From assembly GCA_963578705.1 (NCBI GenBank), contig CAUZDT010000021.1:1-19761 (forward strand): a stretch of DNA of 19,761 nt, in the 5' to 3' direction. Origin of the DNA: UBA8886 sp963578705. Lineage in GTDB: Archaea > Thermoplasmatota > Poseidoniia > MGIII > CG-Epi1. Both the position numbers and the translations under genes were made by a program. Positions 1 through 6,718 of this stretch are shown piece after piece (position 1 is the first letter of the stretch; every line of letters starts with the position of its first letter). Under the pieces are notes generated by a model. The model was not told where the DNA came from. It did not search any database and saw only the letters and a program-made list of their open reading frames with translations.

Positions 1-201
1 GTGCGGAACGCCGTCCTTGACTACGGAAACAGCAGGAAAATGGGGGCTCTCAACCACGCCAATTTGCTCAAGGGACTGTGAGTTGATGAGGTGGTTGGCA
101 GCAATTGTGCCGACCAGTCCTACACCGGGAAAGCCGTCGATAACGGTTGCGTTTTTCAAGTCCTTTTCTACAAGTTCGTGGATTTCAACCTGGGGACTCA
201 T
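1..201 (-). CDS. PAC2-family proteasome assembly chaperone-like protein (3' end outside window)
   Basis: The first 67 residues are visible and the gene continues past the window edge. They read as the N-terminus of the PAC2/COG2047 family: an acidic start (MSPQVEIHELVEKDLKNA), a strand (TVIDGFPGVGLVG, about residues 19-31) with the typical glycine-rich turn, then a helix (TIAANHLI) and an ESPHFP segment. In archaea this family includes PbaB-type chaperones that help assemble the 20S proteasome core; that role is inferred from family membership. The ATG overlaps the TGA of the preceding acidic-tailed gene as ATGA, so the two genes are translationally coupled. No Shine-Dalgarno or TATA element lies directly before it, as expected for the second gene of an operon. 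Confidence 0.8.
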   Translation of the reverse strand, partial: MSPQVEIHELVEKDLKNATVIDGFPGVGLVGTIAANHLINSQSLEQIGVVESPHFPAVSVVKDGVPH

Positions 202-554
202 AGAAGTTCGTCCAGATCCTCGTCCTCTTCGAGGTCAGGCAGCTCCTCATCGTCGCTTAGCAGGTCACCCAGTTCGTCGTCAAGGTCGCTCTCCTCGAAT
301 TCTTCATCAAGGCTGAGGTCATCGTCGCCGTCACCGCCCTCGCCGAGGTGCAGTTCGGTCCAGAGCGAGAAGTGTTCTATTTCGCTTCTCTTTGCGAAGC
401 GTTTCGCATCACTGACGGTCCTGAAACGACCTATCAGGGGATCTCCTTCACCGGGCTCTGCAGCAAGCATGATGTACTGCTTTTTGCGCACCAGGTCGCC
501 CATCAGCAGGCGAACCGCCTCGAGCACTTCCGGATTGTCTGCAGCTTCGGACAT
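198..554 (-). CDS. Small protein with strongly acidic C-terminal tail, coupled to PAC2 chaperone
   Basis: A 118-residue protein I do not recognise. Residues 1-72 look like a small folded domain (MSEAADNPEVLEAVRLLMGD, then KKQYIMLAAEPGEGDPLIGRF and an RTVSDAKRFAKRSEIEHFSLW stretch). Residues 73-118 are almost entirely Asp, Glu, Leu, Ser and Gly and are probably disordered. Longer in-frame readings upstream were rejected because they run through the divergent promoter and into antisense TyrRS sequence; the ATG at 554 lies about 10 nt after the expected transcription start of the TATA box at 586-593. Its stop overlaps the PAC2 start, suggesting a related function. Similar acidic tails occur on chaperones and on binding partners of basic proteins, but no function should be assigned from this alone. 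Confidence 0.75.
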   Translation of the reverse strand: MSEAADNPEVLEAVRLLMGDLVRKKQYIMLAAEPGEGDPLIGRFRTVSDAKRFAKRSEIEHFSLWTELHLGEGGDGDDDLSLDEEFEESDLDDELGDLLSDDEELPDLEEDEDLDELL

Positions 555-585
555 AATTTCGCTCCGACCAACGACCCTGTCGTCG

Positions 586-593
586 TTATAAAT
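586..593 (-). promoter_or_regulatory. TATA box for the acidic-protein/PAC2 operon
   Basis: On the minus strand the sequence reads ATTTATAA, centred about 36 bp before the ATG at 554. It predicts a transcript with a leader of about 10 nt. It is clearly separate from the TyrRS promoter on the other strand. Confidence 0.55.
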
Positions 594-672
594 ACTTATC
601 CACGCGGTTTGTAGCGGAATAATCGCCTGCTGGGAACCCTGCTGCTGGCAGCCGCTGGAACGGCCGCAGCCA

Positions 673-679
673 CTTAAAG
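673..679 (+). promoter_or_regulatory. TATA-like element for tyrS (leaderless)
   Basis: CTTAAAG is centred 26 bp before the ATG at 702, so transcription should begin at or next to the start codon. No Shine-Dalgarno precedes that ATG. The spacing supports 702 over the nearby out-of-frame ATGs at 685 and 691. Confidence 0.5.
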
Positions 680-701
680 GGCGCATGCGGATGAAGCGGC
701 G

Positions 702-1727
702 ATGGCGGAACGACTTGCAACGGTGCTGCGTGGGGTGGCTGAGTGCGTCACGCAGCGCGAACTCGAAGCGCTGCTGGAAGCGAAGGCGGAGCCCACGGCC
801 TACGTCGGCTTCGAGCCGTCCGGTCTGCTGCACGCGGGGTCGCTGGTGCCGATGCTCAAGGTGCGCGACCTGATTACCGCTGGCTTTCGCGTTACGGTCC
901 TGCTGGCTGACTGGCACGGCTATATCAACAACAAGCTCGGCAGCGACTGGGACGCGCTGCGCACCGGTGTTGAATACCAGCGGCAGATGTTTGGCGCTTT
1001 CGCCCCCGGCACCGAGTTCCAGACCGCGAGCGAGCTGGTGCGCAGCGACGGCTACTGGGAAATGGTGCTGCGCGTCGCCAAGGCGACTTCGCTCAAGCGG
1101 ATGCGCCGCGCACTATCGATTATGGGGCGTAACGAGGACGAAGCTGATTCCGACACGAGCATGTTCTTCTATCCTGCGATGCAGGCGACCGACATCTACG
1201 CGCTGGAAGTCGATCTGGCGCTGGGCGGGATGGACCAGCGGCATGCGCACATGCTGGCGCGCGACGCCGCCGAGAAGCTGCGGCTGCCGAAAATAGTCGC
1301 GCTGCACACGCCATTGCTCGGCTCGCTCTCGGGGTCGGGACGGATGGATATCGACAGCAAGATGTCGAAATCGGACCCGAGCGGCGCGCTGCTGGTGCAC
1401 GACAGCGTGAAGCAGTTGCAGAAGAAGCTCTCGAAGGCGTTCTGCCCGCCCGAGCGCAAGGGCAACCCCGTGCTCGATATCTGGGAGCACCTGCTCGCCC
1501 CCGCGCTCGGCGACGTTACGATTGACCGCCCCGAGAAGTTCGGCGGCCCGGTCGCCTTCGCCGATTACAGCGCGCTCGAAGCGGCGTGCGCCAGCGGTGA
1601 GCTGCACCCGCTCGACCTGAAGAACGGTACCGCCGCCGCGCTCGACCGGCTCTTCGAGCCTATGCGCGCTGCGGCCGCGGCCGAGCCGGGGCCGTATGAC
1701 GCGCTAACCGCTGCGCTCGGCGATTGA
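702..1727 (+). CDS. tyrS: Tyrosyl-tRNA synthetase, archaeal/eukaryal type
   Basis: Class I aminoacyl-tRNA synthetase that attaches tyrosine to tRNA-Tyr in the cytoplasm. The 341-residue length fits the compact archaeal form. Visible signatures are YVGFEPSGLLHAG at residues 34-46 (tyrosine pocket plus the HIGH-equivalent LHAG) and the KMSKS loop at 220-224. Between them, the FFYPAMQATDIYAL and DLALGGMDQRHAHMLARD stretches line the tyrosine and ATP site in this family, and LHTPLLGSLSG precedes the KMSKS loop. The start at 702 is set by the TATA element 26 bp upstream, giving a leaderless message. The gene stands alone; its 3' end overlaps the convergent DUF309 gene by 24 bp. Confidence 0.96.
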   Translation: MAERLATVLRGVAECVTQRELEALLEAKAEPTAYVGFEPSGLLHAGSLVPMLKVRDLITAGFRVTVLLADWHGYINNKLGSDWDALRTGVEYQRQMFGAFAPGTEFQTASELVRSDGYWEMVLRVAKATSLKRMRRALSIMGRNEDEADSDTSMFFYPAMQATDIYALEVDLALGGMDQRHAHMLARDAAEKLRLPKIVALHTPLLGSLSGSGRMDIDSKMSKSDPSGALLVHDSVKQLQKKLSKAFCPPERKGNPVLDIWEHLLAPALGDVTIDRPEKFGGPVAFADYSALEAACASGELHPLDLKNGTAAALDRLFEPMRAAAAAEPGPYDALTAALGD

Positions 1728-2072
1728 AGGCGGCGGACGCCGCTCCGCCGGCGGAATGTCGCCTTGCGGTGGAATCGTCGCGCCGACCGTGGCGACCCAC
1801 TCGCGGAGCGGCCGCAGTTCGGCGCCGCGCCATGCGTCGGGCAGCGCCGCTGCGAGTTGCGGGAGCTGGCGCATCAGCCGCTGCGCGGCGCGCAAATTTC
1901 CGGTTTCCAGGTGCACCGCCAGCGCGTCAGCTTGCGCGAGCGCCTGCACGATGTCCTTGTCGGCGCGATTGCCCAGCTCGAGCCATAAATCCTCGAAGAG
2001 TTCGTGCGCCTCGTGGTAGTCGCGGGCGTTGTGGTGGCGCAGCGCGGCGCGCCACAATTCGTCGTCGTTCAT
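1704..2072 (-). CDS. DUF309 family protein
   Basis: A 122-residue helical protein with the DUF309 hallmark near the N-terminus: HHNARDYHEAHELFEDLW at residues 13-30, where His20, Glu21, His23, Glu24 and Glu27 form the conserved patch and Trp30 follows. The rest (DIVQALAQADALAVHLETGN, AAQRLMRQLPQLAAALPDAW) continues the helical repeat. The biochemical role of DUF309 is not known to me; the His/Glu pattern hints at metal binding. The start at 2072 overlaps the upstream thioesterase stop as ATGA. It is the last gene of the minus-strand cluster, and its last 24 bp are antisense to the end of tyrS. Confidence 0.82.
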   Translation of the reverse strand: MNDDELWRAALRHHNARDYHEAHELFEDLWLELGNRADKDIVQALAQADALAVHLETGNLRAAQRLMRQLPQLAAALPDAWRGAELRPLREWVATVGATIPPQGDIPPAERRPPPSIAERSG

Positions 2073-2533
2073 CCCCAGCGGTGCCACGCCGGATGGCCTT
2101 CCCGCACGGCGACGAACAGCCCGCGTCCGGTGGCGCACGTTTCCCCGTCGGCCTTGAGTTCGAGCATAATTTCGGCGCGGTCGTCCTCGAGCACCAGCAC
2201 GCGACTGCGCACCTCCAGCGCGGGGCCGAACGGCGTTGGCCGCCGCAGCTTCACCTCATACTGCGCGGTGACGGTGCAGAGCGGCTGCTCCAGCCCGAGC
2301 CGGTCCATAATGGTGATGGCGGCGGTCCAGTTGCCATGGCAGTCGAGCAGCGCGCCGATGATGCCGCCGTTGATGACGCCCGGAAACGCCTGGTGCTGTG
2401 CCTGCGGCTGGAACGCCATGCGGAGCCCCTCTGCGTCGCGGAACGACTTGATGCGGAGCCCCTCCTCGTTGGCGGGGCCGCAGCCGAAGCAGATGCTGCT
2501 CGGCGCGTAGCGGTCCTGCACGGCTTCACTCAC
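2069..2533 (-). CDS. PaaI-like hotdog-fold acyl-CoA thioesterase
   Basis: A 154-residue single hotdog domain. The motif HQAFPGVINGGIIGALLDCHG (residues 47-67) is typical of the PaaI/YbgC-like thioesterase superfamily: the HxxFPGxxNGG loop precedes the long hotdog helix that carries an acidic catalytic residue. An N-terminal CFGCGP (residues 15-20) is common in this subfamily. The expected activity is hydrolysis of an acyl-CoA; substrate is unknown. I place the start at GTG 2533 because it overlaps the oligopeptidase stop (GTGA), matching the overlap style of the cluster; a longer reading would run antiparallel-free but deep inside the peptidase frame. No nearby ATG fits the family's N-terminus. 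Confidence 0.85.
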   Translation of the reverse strand: MSEAVQDRYAPSSICFGCGPANEEGLRIKSFRDAEGLRMAFQPQAQHQAFPGVINGGIIGALLDCHGNWTAAITIMDRLGLEQPLCTVTAQYEVKLRRPTPFGPALEVRSRVLVLEDDRAEIMLELKADGETCATGRGLFVAVREGHPAWHRWG

Positions 2534-4224
2534 GCCGCCAGCTCCCCCAGCATGCGCTCGATGAGCGACACGGCGTCTCCGAGCGTCTCCGCGTCGAAGG
2601 CAAAGCGGCCACCTGCCGCGGTGTAGAGCTCTGGCAGCGTCACAGTCGCGCCCAGCGCCAGTGCGCGCCGGTAATCGGCGACCGCCTGCTGCTGGTCGCG
2701 CAGCGCGTTGGCCCACACCTGCACCGCGCCGAGCTGCGCCATGCCGTATTCGACGTAGTAGAACGGCACGTGGTAAAGATGCAACTTGTTGTGCCAGCCG
2801 GTCGCGACATAATCCTCGAAGCCGCTCCAGTCAAGGTGTGGATGGAACCGCAGCCACAAATCGAGCCATGCGGCGTCGCACTCCGCCGGCTGCGCCGCCG
2901 CCTGCGGGTGGGTGTAGGCCCAGTGCTGGAAGCCGTCGACGACCGCCATGTAGGGCCAGAAGAGCAGCGACCGCTCCAGATGCTCGCCGCGGGCGCGCGC
3001 CGCTTCTTCGTCGGAATAGAAGCCGCCGTCGCGCTCCGCAAGGTAGGGCGCCGCCAGCAGCTCCATCGCCATCGACGCCACCTCGGCGAACTCCATCCCC
3101 ACTTCGCGCTGCATTGCCCAGGGCAGCGCGGCGGACTCGAAGACGTGGAACGCGTGGCCGCCTTCGTGGAGCAGCGTCTGGACGTCGCCGTGGACTCCGA
3201 CGGCGTTCATGAAGATGAACGGCAGCCGCTGCCGGGGGTATTCGGTGCAGTAGCCGCCCGGCGCCTTCCCCTTGCGGTTGTCCAGGTCCAGAAGGCCGCC
3301 GTCGCGCATGGTGCGGAAGCGCGCGCCGAGTTCGGGATCGACCGCCTTGAAGATGCGTTCGCAGCCCGCCTCAAGCTCGTCAACGTCGCCAAAGGGCGCC
3401 AGCGGCCCGCGGCCGTGCGGGTCGACTGCCAGATCCCACGGCCGCAAATCGCCCACGCCCAGCGCCTCGCGCCGCAGTGCGAGCCGCTTCCCGGCGGCCG
3501 GCAGCGCCACCGCGGCAATCGCCTCGTGGAATTCAAGGCAGTCCTCGGGCGAATAGTCGAAGCGCTGCAGCGCCTTCCAGCAGAAATCGCGGAAGTCGGT
3601 GCAATCGGCGTTGGCGGCAATCGTGCAGCGCAGCTCGAGCAGCTCCAGCCAGATGGTGGTGATGGCGTCGCTGTCCCGCAGGCGACGTTCCGTCACCAGT
3701 CGCCAGACCGCCTCGCGGCGGTCACGGTCCTGCTCGAGCATGACTGGCTGCAGCTGCGCCAGCGTCCGCTCCTCGCCGTCCCACTCGACCGACTGCGCGC
3801 CGATGATTTCGTCGTAGCGGTTGGCGAGCTTCTTCGACGCGGTGAAGAGCGGCAAATTCGCCTCGCGGTAGAGCTCCGCCTCGCTGCGCATCGCGCGCAG
3901 CTGCACTCCGAAGCCGTCCGGCTCGAGCCCCGACGCGAGCAGGTGCTGCTTCAGCCGCTGCTCGGCTGCCTGCGCCGGCTCGCCCACCTGCTCCAGGAAG
4001 GCGTGGTAGGTGTCGCGAGCCTCCGTATCAGTGGTGTCGACCGTCGTCGCGATGTGCATCCGCGTGCCGACTTCCGAGAGCAGTTCGACCAGGTCTGACC
4101 ACTGCTGCAGCCAGTCGCCGACGGACGCCGCGTCCAGTTCGGCGCTCGCGAGCGCTTCGTAGTGCGGCGCGTAGTCGTCCCAGCTCCAGTCAAGCAGCTC
4201 GGCGCTAGTGGCTGGCAGCGACAT
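2530..4224 (-). CDS. M3-family zinc oligoendopeptidase (PepF-related)
   Basis: A 564-residue cytoplasmic metallopeptidase that should cut short peptides. The zinc site is clear: HEGGH at residues 353-357 within LLHEGGHAFHVFES, and the third ligand probably Glu381 in EFAEVASMAMELL. GGYCTEYP (323-330) and the C-terminal HVPFYYVEYGMAQLGAVQVW stretch, which lines the substrate cleft, are also characteristic. Length and motif order match the shorter M3 group often annotated as 'oligoendopeptidase, M3 family' rather than classical bacterial PepF. No signal peptide is present. It starts 19 nt after the PAP2 gene and its TGA overlaps the thioesterase GTG. It probably acts downstream of the proteasome in peptide recycling (inference). 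Confidence 0.93.
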   Translation of the reverse strand: MSLPATSAELLDWSWDDYAPHYEALASAELDAASVGDWLQQWSDLVELLSEVGTRMHIATTVDTTDTEARDTYHAFLEQVGEPAQAAEQRLKQHLLASGLEPDGFGVQLRAMRSEAELYREANLPLFTASKKLANRYDEIIGAQSVEWDGEERTLAQLQPVMLEQDRDRREAVWRLVTERRLRDSDAITTIWLELLELRCTIAANADCTDFRDFCWKALQRFDYSPEDCLEFHEAIAAVALPAAGKRLALRREALGVGDLRPWDLAVDPHGRGPLAPFGDVDELEAGCERIFKAVDPELGARFRTMRDGGLLDLDNRKGKAPGGYCTEYPRQRLPFIFMNAVGVHGDVQTLLHEGGHAFHVFESAALPWAMQREVGMEFAEVASMAMELLAAPYLAERDGGFYSDEEAARARGEHLERSLLFWPYMAVVDGFQHWAYTHPQAAAQPAECDAAWLDLWLRFHPHLDWSGFEDYVATGWHNKLHLYHVPFYYVEYGMAQLGAVQVWANALRDQQQAVADYRRALALGATVTLPELYTAAGGRFAFDAETLGDAVSLIERMLGELAA

Positions 4225-4243
4225 GGCGGGCCAGCTGCCGCGG

Positions 4244-4882
4244 CTATTTGAGCCGTGCGCGCGGCAAGTAGTGGTAGCGATACCAGAGCACGGCGACCGC
4301 TACCCCACCGACCGCGTCGATGATGAAGTGCTGCTTGACGAGGAATGTCGAGAGCGTCAGCACGGTCGCGCCGAGCGCCATCCAGCGGCCGAGCCGTGGG
4401 TCGTGCTGCCACACCACCAGCGCGGCGAGGGTCGCGAGCGAGACGTGCAGGCTGGGAAATGTATTGAAGGGCGGGTCAATCGCCCACATCAGCTCGAACA
4501 GCGGCTCGAGCGCGCCGGGCTCGAGCCCGGCGCGCGACATCTTCATTGGCGCCAGCAGGAAGACCGCGAACGACGAAGTGATGACCCCGATGTAGGTCCA
4601 GAAGCCGGTGCGGATTTTCGCTTCGGAGAGCACGATAACCGGCACCGCGACCATCGGCAGCAGCGGCAGGTAGAGCAGGATGGCGGCCGGGACGAACGGA
4701 ATTGCGTTGTCGAGCGCCGACCACGGCTCCAGGTAGTTGTGCCCGAGCGTATCAGTGCGCCACACCGACAGGTGGTTGATGAGGGCGTAGCCGGTATACT
4801 CGAAAAGCAGCAGCGCCCCGAGCACCTGCAGCCGCAGCTCCGTCCCGCTGCGCGACGCCAGCCAGCGCTCGACCGGGTTCAT
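4244..4882 (-). CDS. PAP2-superfamily membrane phosphatase
   Basis: A 212-residue polytopic membrane protein with about five or six hydrophobic segments. The PAP2 catalytic motifs are present: FPSLHVSLATL (residues 142-152, His146 as in PSGH) and STFLVKQHFIIDAVGG (178-193, His185 as the nucleophile position and Asp189 supporting it). The SLHVS form and HFxxD spacing resemble the PAP2 branch related to inositol phosphorylceramide synthases. The expected reaction is removal or transfer of a phosphate from a lipid phosphate or polyprenyl pyrophosphate at the membrane; substrate cannot be told from sequence. It heads a four-gene minus-strand cluster and starts about 25 bp from the TATA element at 4903-4910. 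Confidence 0.85.
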   Translation of the reverse strand: MNPVERWLASRSGTELRLQVLGALLLFEYTGYALINHLSVWRTDTLGHNYLEPWSALDNAIPFVPAAILLYLPLLPMVAVPVIVLSEAKIRTGFWTYIGVITSSFAVFLLAPMKMSRAGLEPGALEPLFELMWAIDPPFNTFPSLHVSLATLAALVVWQHDPRLGRWMALGATVLTLSTFLVKQHFIIDAVGGVAVAVLWYRYHYLPRARLK

Positions 4883-4902
4883 GCAACCGGCAGCGACCGC
4901 GG

Positions 4903-4910
4903 GTTTAAGC
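4903..4910. promoter_or_regulatory. Shared, near-symmetric TATA element between divergent genes
   Basis: GTTTAAGC on the plus strand (GCTTAAAC on the minus) sits in a 50-bp gap. Its centre is about 26 bp before the ATG at 4933 and about 25 bp before the ATG at 4882 on the other strand. No second TATA candidate is visible in the gap, so both genes appear to use this element for leaderless transcripts. Confidence 0.55.
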
Positions 4911-4932
4911 GCTGGCGGCGACCTCCGCGCGT

Positions 4933-5868
4933 ATGGGCGGCGCCTCTATCCCGGTCGTTGACCTGCGCGTGGCCGGCACGCCGGAATTCACCGCTGCCGT
5001 CGGTGACGCGCTGCGTGATATTGGCTTCTTCGCCGTCGCGCACCATGCCATCGCGCCAGAACTGCTGGCGCGCACTTACACCGAGGCGGCGGGGTTGTTT
5101 GCGCTGCCCGACGACGCGAAGCGCGCCTGCGAGCGGCCCGACATCATGCGGCAGCGCGGCTACACCAGCTTCGGGCAGGAGCACGCGCGTGATTCCAACG
5201 CGCCGGACCTAAAGGAATTCTGGATGGTGGGACGCGAACTCCCGCCAGGTGACCCGCATTTGCCGCACTGGGGGCCCAACATCTGGCCCGCGGAGCACCC
5301 CGGCTTCCGCGAGGCGACGCTGGCGCTCTACGACGCGCTCGGCGCAATGGCCGACACGCTGCTCGAGGCGTGCGCGCTCTATCTGGGTGAGGAGGGGGCG
5401 CGACTGCGTGAGATGGCCGAGTGGGGCGACACGACGCTGCGTGTCATTCACTACCCGCCACTGCCACCTGAAATCCCGGCCGGCAGCATCCGCTCGGGTG
5501 CGCACGAAGACATCAACCTGATTACGCTGCTCTGTGCTTCGACCGCCAGCGGACTGCAGCTGCAGAAGCGCGACGGGGGCTGGCTCAACGTGCGCGTCGA
5601 GCCGGAGATGGTCATCGTTGATTCAGGCGACATGCTCCAGAACCTGACTAACGGCGTCTTCCCGGCGGTGACGCACCGCGTCGTCAACCCGCGCGACGCG
5701 AGCCAGAGCCGTTTCTCGCTACCCTACTTCGTCCACCCGCGCTCTGACGCCGACCTGACGCCGCTCGCGTCATGCGTCGCGCTCTGCGACGGCGAGGTGC
5801 GCTATCCGTCGCTCACCGCCGCCAAGTCGCTAGAGATGCGGCTGCGCGAAATTGGGTTGGGGAAATGA
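4933..5868 (+). CDS. 2-oxoglutarate/Fe(II) dioxygenase, isopenicillin N synthase-like
   Basis: A 311-residue soluble enzyme with the two-part architecture of the IPNS/flavonoid oxygenase superfamily. The N-terminal part (IPVVDLRVAGTPEFTAAVGDALRDIGFFAVAHH, residues 6-38, in the family order) is followed by the 2OG-FeII_Oxy core. Iron ligands are His191 and Asp193 in the HEDINLITLL segment and His248 in AVTHRVVNP. Arg260-x-Ser262 in SQSRFSLPYF is the expected 2-oxoglutarate (or substrate carboxylate) clamp. Substrate is unknown; the family hydroxylates, desaturates or cyclises many small molecules. The start is supported by the TATA box 26 bp upstream, giving a leaderless message. Its TGA overlaps the ATG of the cupin gene as ATGA. 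Confidence 0.9.
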   Translation: MGGASIPVVDLRVAGTPEFTAAVGDALRDIGFFAVAHHAIAPELLARTYTEAAGLFALPDDAKRACERPDIMRQRGYTSFGQEHARDSNAPDLKEFWMVGRELPPGDPHLPHWGPNIWPAEHPGFREATLALYDALGAMADTLLEACALYLGEEGARLREMAEWGDTTLRVIHYPPLPPEIPAGSIRSGAHEDINLITLLCASTASGLQLQKRDGGWLNVRVEPEMVIVDSGDMLQNLTNGVFPAVTHRVVNPRDASQSRFSLPYFVHPRSDADLTPLASCVALCDGEVRYPSLTAAKSLEMRLREIGLGK

Positions 5869-6194
5869 GCGACGTGGCGGCTGACCTCGCACTGCGCCGC
5901 TGGGATGCCGAGCGCGACGGCCCGCCTACCGAGGCGAAGTTGCGCGCGCTACTCGAGGCGCGTGGCTACACGGTCACGCGCTACGCCTACTCGCCGGGAA
6001 CCCGCTTCCCGCCGCACGCCCACGGCGTGGCGAAGATTGACGCGGTGCTTGAGGGGGTTTTCCGCATGGGGATGCAGGGCCAGTTCGTCGATTTGGGGCC
6101 GGGCGACTGGCTCGAAGTCCCGGCCGGCGCCGAGCACTCGGCCGAGGTCATCGGCGACGCGACGGTCGTGTCGCTGGACGCGGTCAGACGCTAG
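5865..6194 (+). CDS. Cupin-fold protein
   Basis: A 109-residue single-domain cupin. The core reads PPHAHGVAKIDAVLEGVFRM (residues 49-68) and then LGPGDWLEVPAGAEHSAEV (77-95). His51 and His53 from motif 1 and His91 from motif 2 give three metal-ligand candidates; the usual acidic ligand position near residue 57 is Lys, so a metal site may be atypical. A longer upstream reading was rejected because it lies inside the dioxygenase gene; the ATG at 5865 overlaps the dioxygenase stop. It could be a partner enzyme or binding protein for the same small-molecule pathway (inference). It ends in a 4-bp convergent overlap with the zinc protein. Confidence 0.88.
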   Translation: MSDVAADLALRRWDAERDGPPTEAKLRALLEARGYTVTRYAYSPGTRFPPHAHGVAKIDAVLEGVFRMGMQGQFVDLGPGDWLEVPAGAEHSAEVIGDATVVSLDAVRR

Positions 6195-6382
6195 TGCGCG
6201 TGCATGTCGTTGCCGCAGCACATTGGCGACTTGATGCGGCCGCAGCCGGCCGGGCATTCCGATGTGGCGACGACGGTGCCGTCGTCCTTGGTCACGCTGC
6301 CGGGCACCAGATCGGCACCGCAGCCGCCGCAGGTCAGGCCACTGACTGACATGCCGCAATCATGGCATTTGTAGTTGGTCAT
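6191..6382 (-). CDS. Cys-rich small zinc-ribbon protein
   Basis: A 63-residue protein with a four-Cys zinc ribbon at the N-terminus (Cys6, Cys9, Cys18, Cys21) and a second Cys/His-rich part: Cys43, Cys47, the adjacent pair Cys55-Cys56, and terminal HAH. The phrase KSPMCCGNDM resembles metal-binding tails in desulfoferrodoxin-like and rubredoxin-like proteins. I cannot name a function; a metal- or redox-related role is an inference from cysteine content. A minus-strand TATA-like element (CCTAAAC, 6405-6411) centres 26 bp before the ATG, so this gene has its own leaderless promoter and is probably not part of the operon upstream. Confidence 0.78.
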   Translation of the reverse strand: MTNYKCHDCGMSVSGLTCGGCGADLVPGSVTKDDGTVVATSECPAGCGRIKSPMCCGNDMHAH

Positions 6383-6404
6383 GCAGGCGCCATCGCCGGG
6401 TGGG

Positions 6405-6411
6405 GTTTAGG
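6405..6411 (-). promoter_or_regulatory. TATA-like element for the Cys-rich zinc protein
   Basis: CCTAAAC on the minus strand is centred 26 bp before the ATG at 6382, the spacing seen at the other leaderless genes in this window. It is a weak match to the consensus. Confidence 0.35.
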
Positions 6412-6430
6412 TGTTTCTCGGTCGGCGCAG

Positions 6431-6718
6431 CTACTTCGGCAAGTAGTCGCCGATGCGCCGCTCATAATCGCTGAAGTAGCGCGCGATAACCGGCAGCTCG
6501 AAGCTACGCAGGATGGACTCCTTCGGCTCGCGCTCGAGCAGGAAGGCGAACGACGCTTCTGCCAGCTGTTCGGGCGTCGCGCAGCCTCGCGTCAGCTGCG
6601 CGTGGTAGTCGCGCGACAGCGAAACGCGGTGCTTGGTCGCGCCGCTGCGCTCGGAGACCCGCACGGTCAGTAGCCAGCCGTCGGGAGCGTCGGCGCGGGA
6701 GACCGAGATTTCGGCCAT
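6431..6718 (-). CDS. Conserved small hypothetical protein, coupled to elp3
   Basis: A 95-residue protein without membrane segments. The N-terminal half alternates like beta strands (AEISVSRADAPDGWLLTVRV, then HRVSLSRDYHAQL); the C-terminal half has a conserved-looking helix block with SFAFLLEREPKESILRSF and a final PVIARYFSDYERRI. From memory, proteins ending in this FLLEREPKESIL...ARYF pattern also occur widely in bacteria as conserved hypotheticals; I know no assigned function. The ATG shares one base with the elp3 stop (TGATG), so it is translationally coupled as the last gene of the operon. Confidence 0.82.
   Translation of the reverse strand: MAEISVSRADAPDGWLLTVRVSERSGATKHRVSLSRDYHAQLTRGCATPEQLAEASFAFLLEREPKESILRSFELPVIARYFSDYERRIGDYLPK

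Noticed and set aside
555..917. N-terminal extension of the acidic-tailed protein
   Set aside because: The added residues run antisense into TyrRS and across a promoter region, are Arg/Gln-rich, and leave no room for the TATA box that fits ATG 554.
1724..2626. Plus-strand open frame of 300 codons antisense to DUF309 and thioesterase genes
   Set aside because: Composition is Arg/Ala-rich without domain features, while the minus-strand genes have recognisable motifs and coupled starts.
2770..4098. Long open frame (442 codons) on the plus strand opposite the M3 peptidase
   Set aside because: It is a shadow of the GC-biased peptidase gene, which has an intact zinc motif and family-length frame. 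The antisense translation is Arg/Ala/Val-rich and matches no family.
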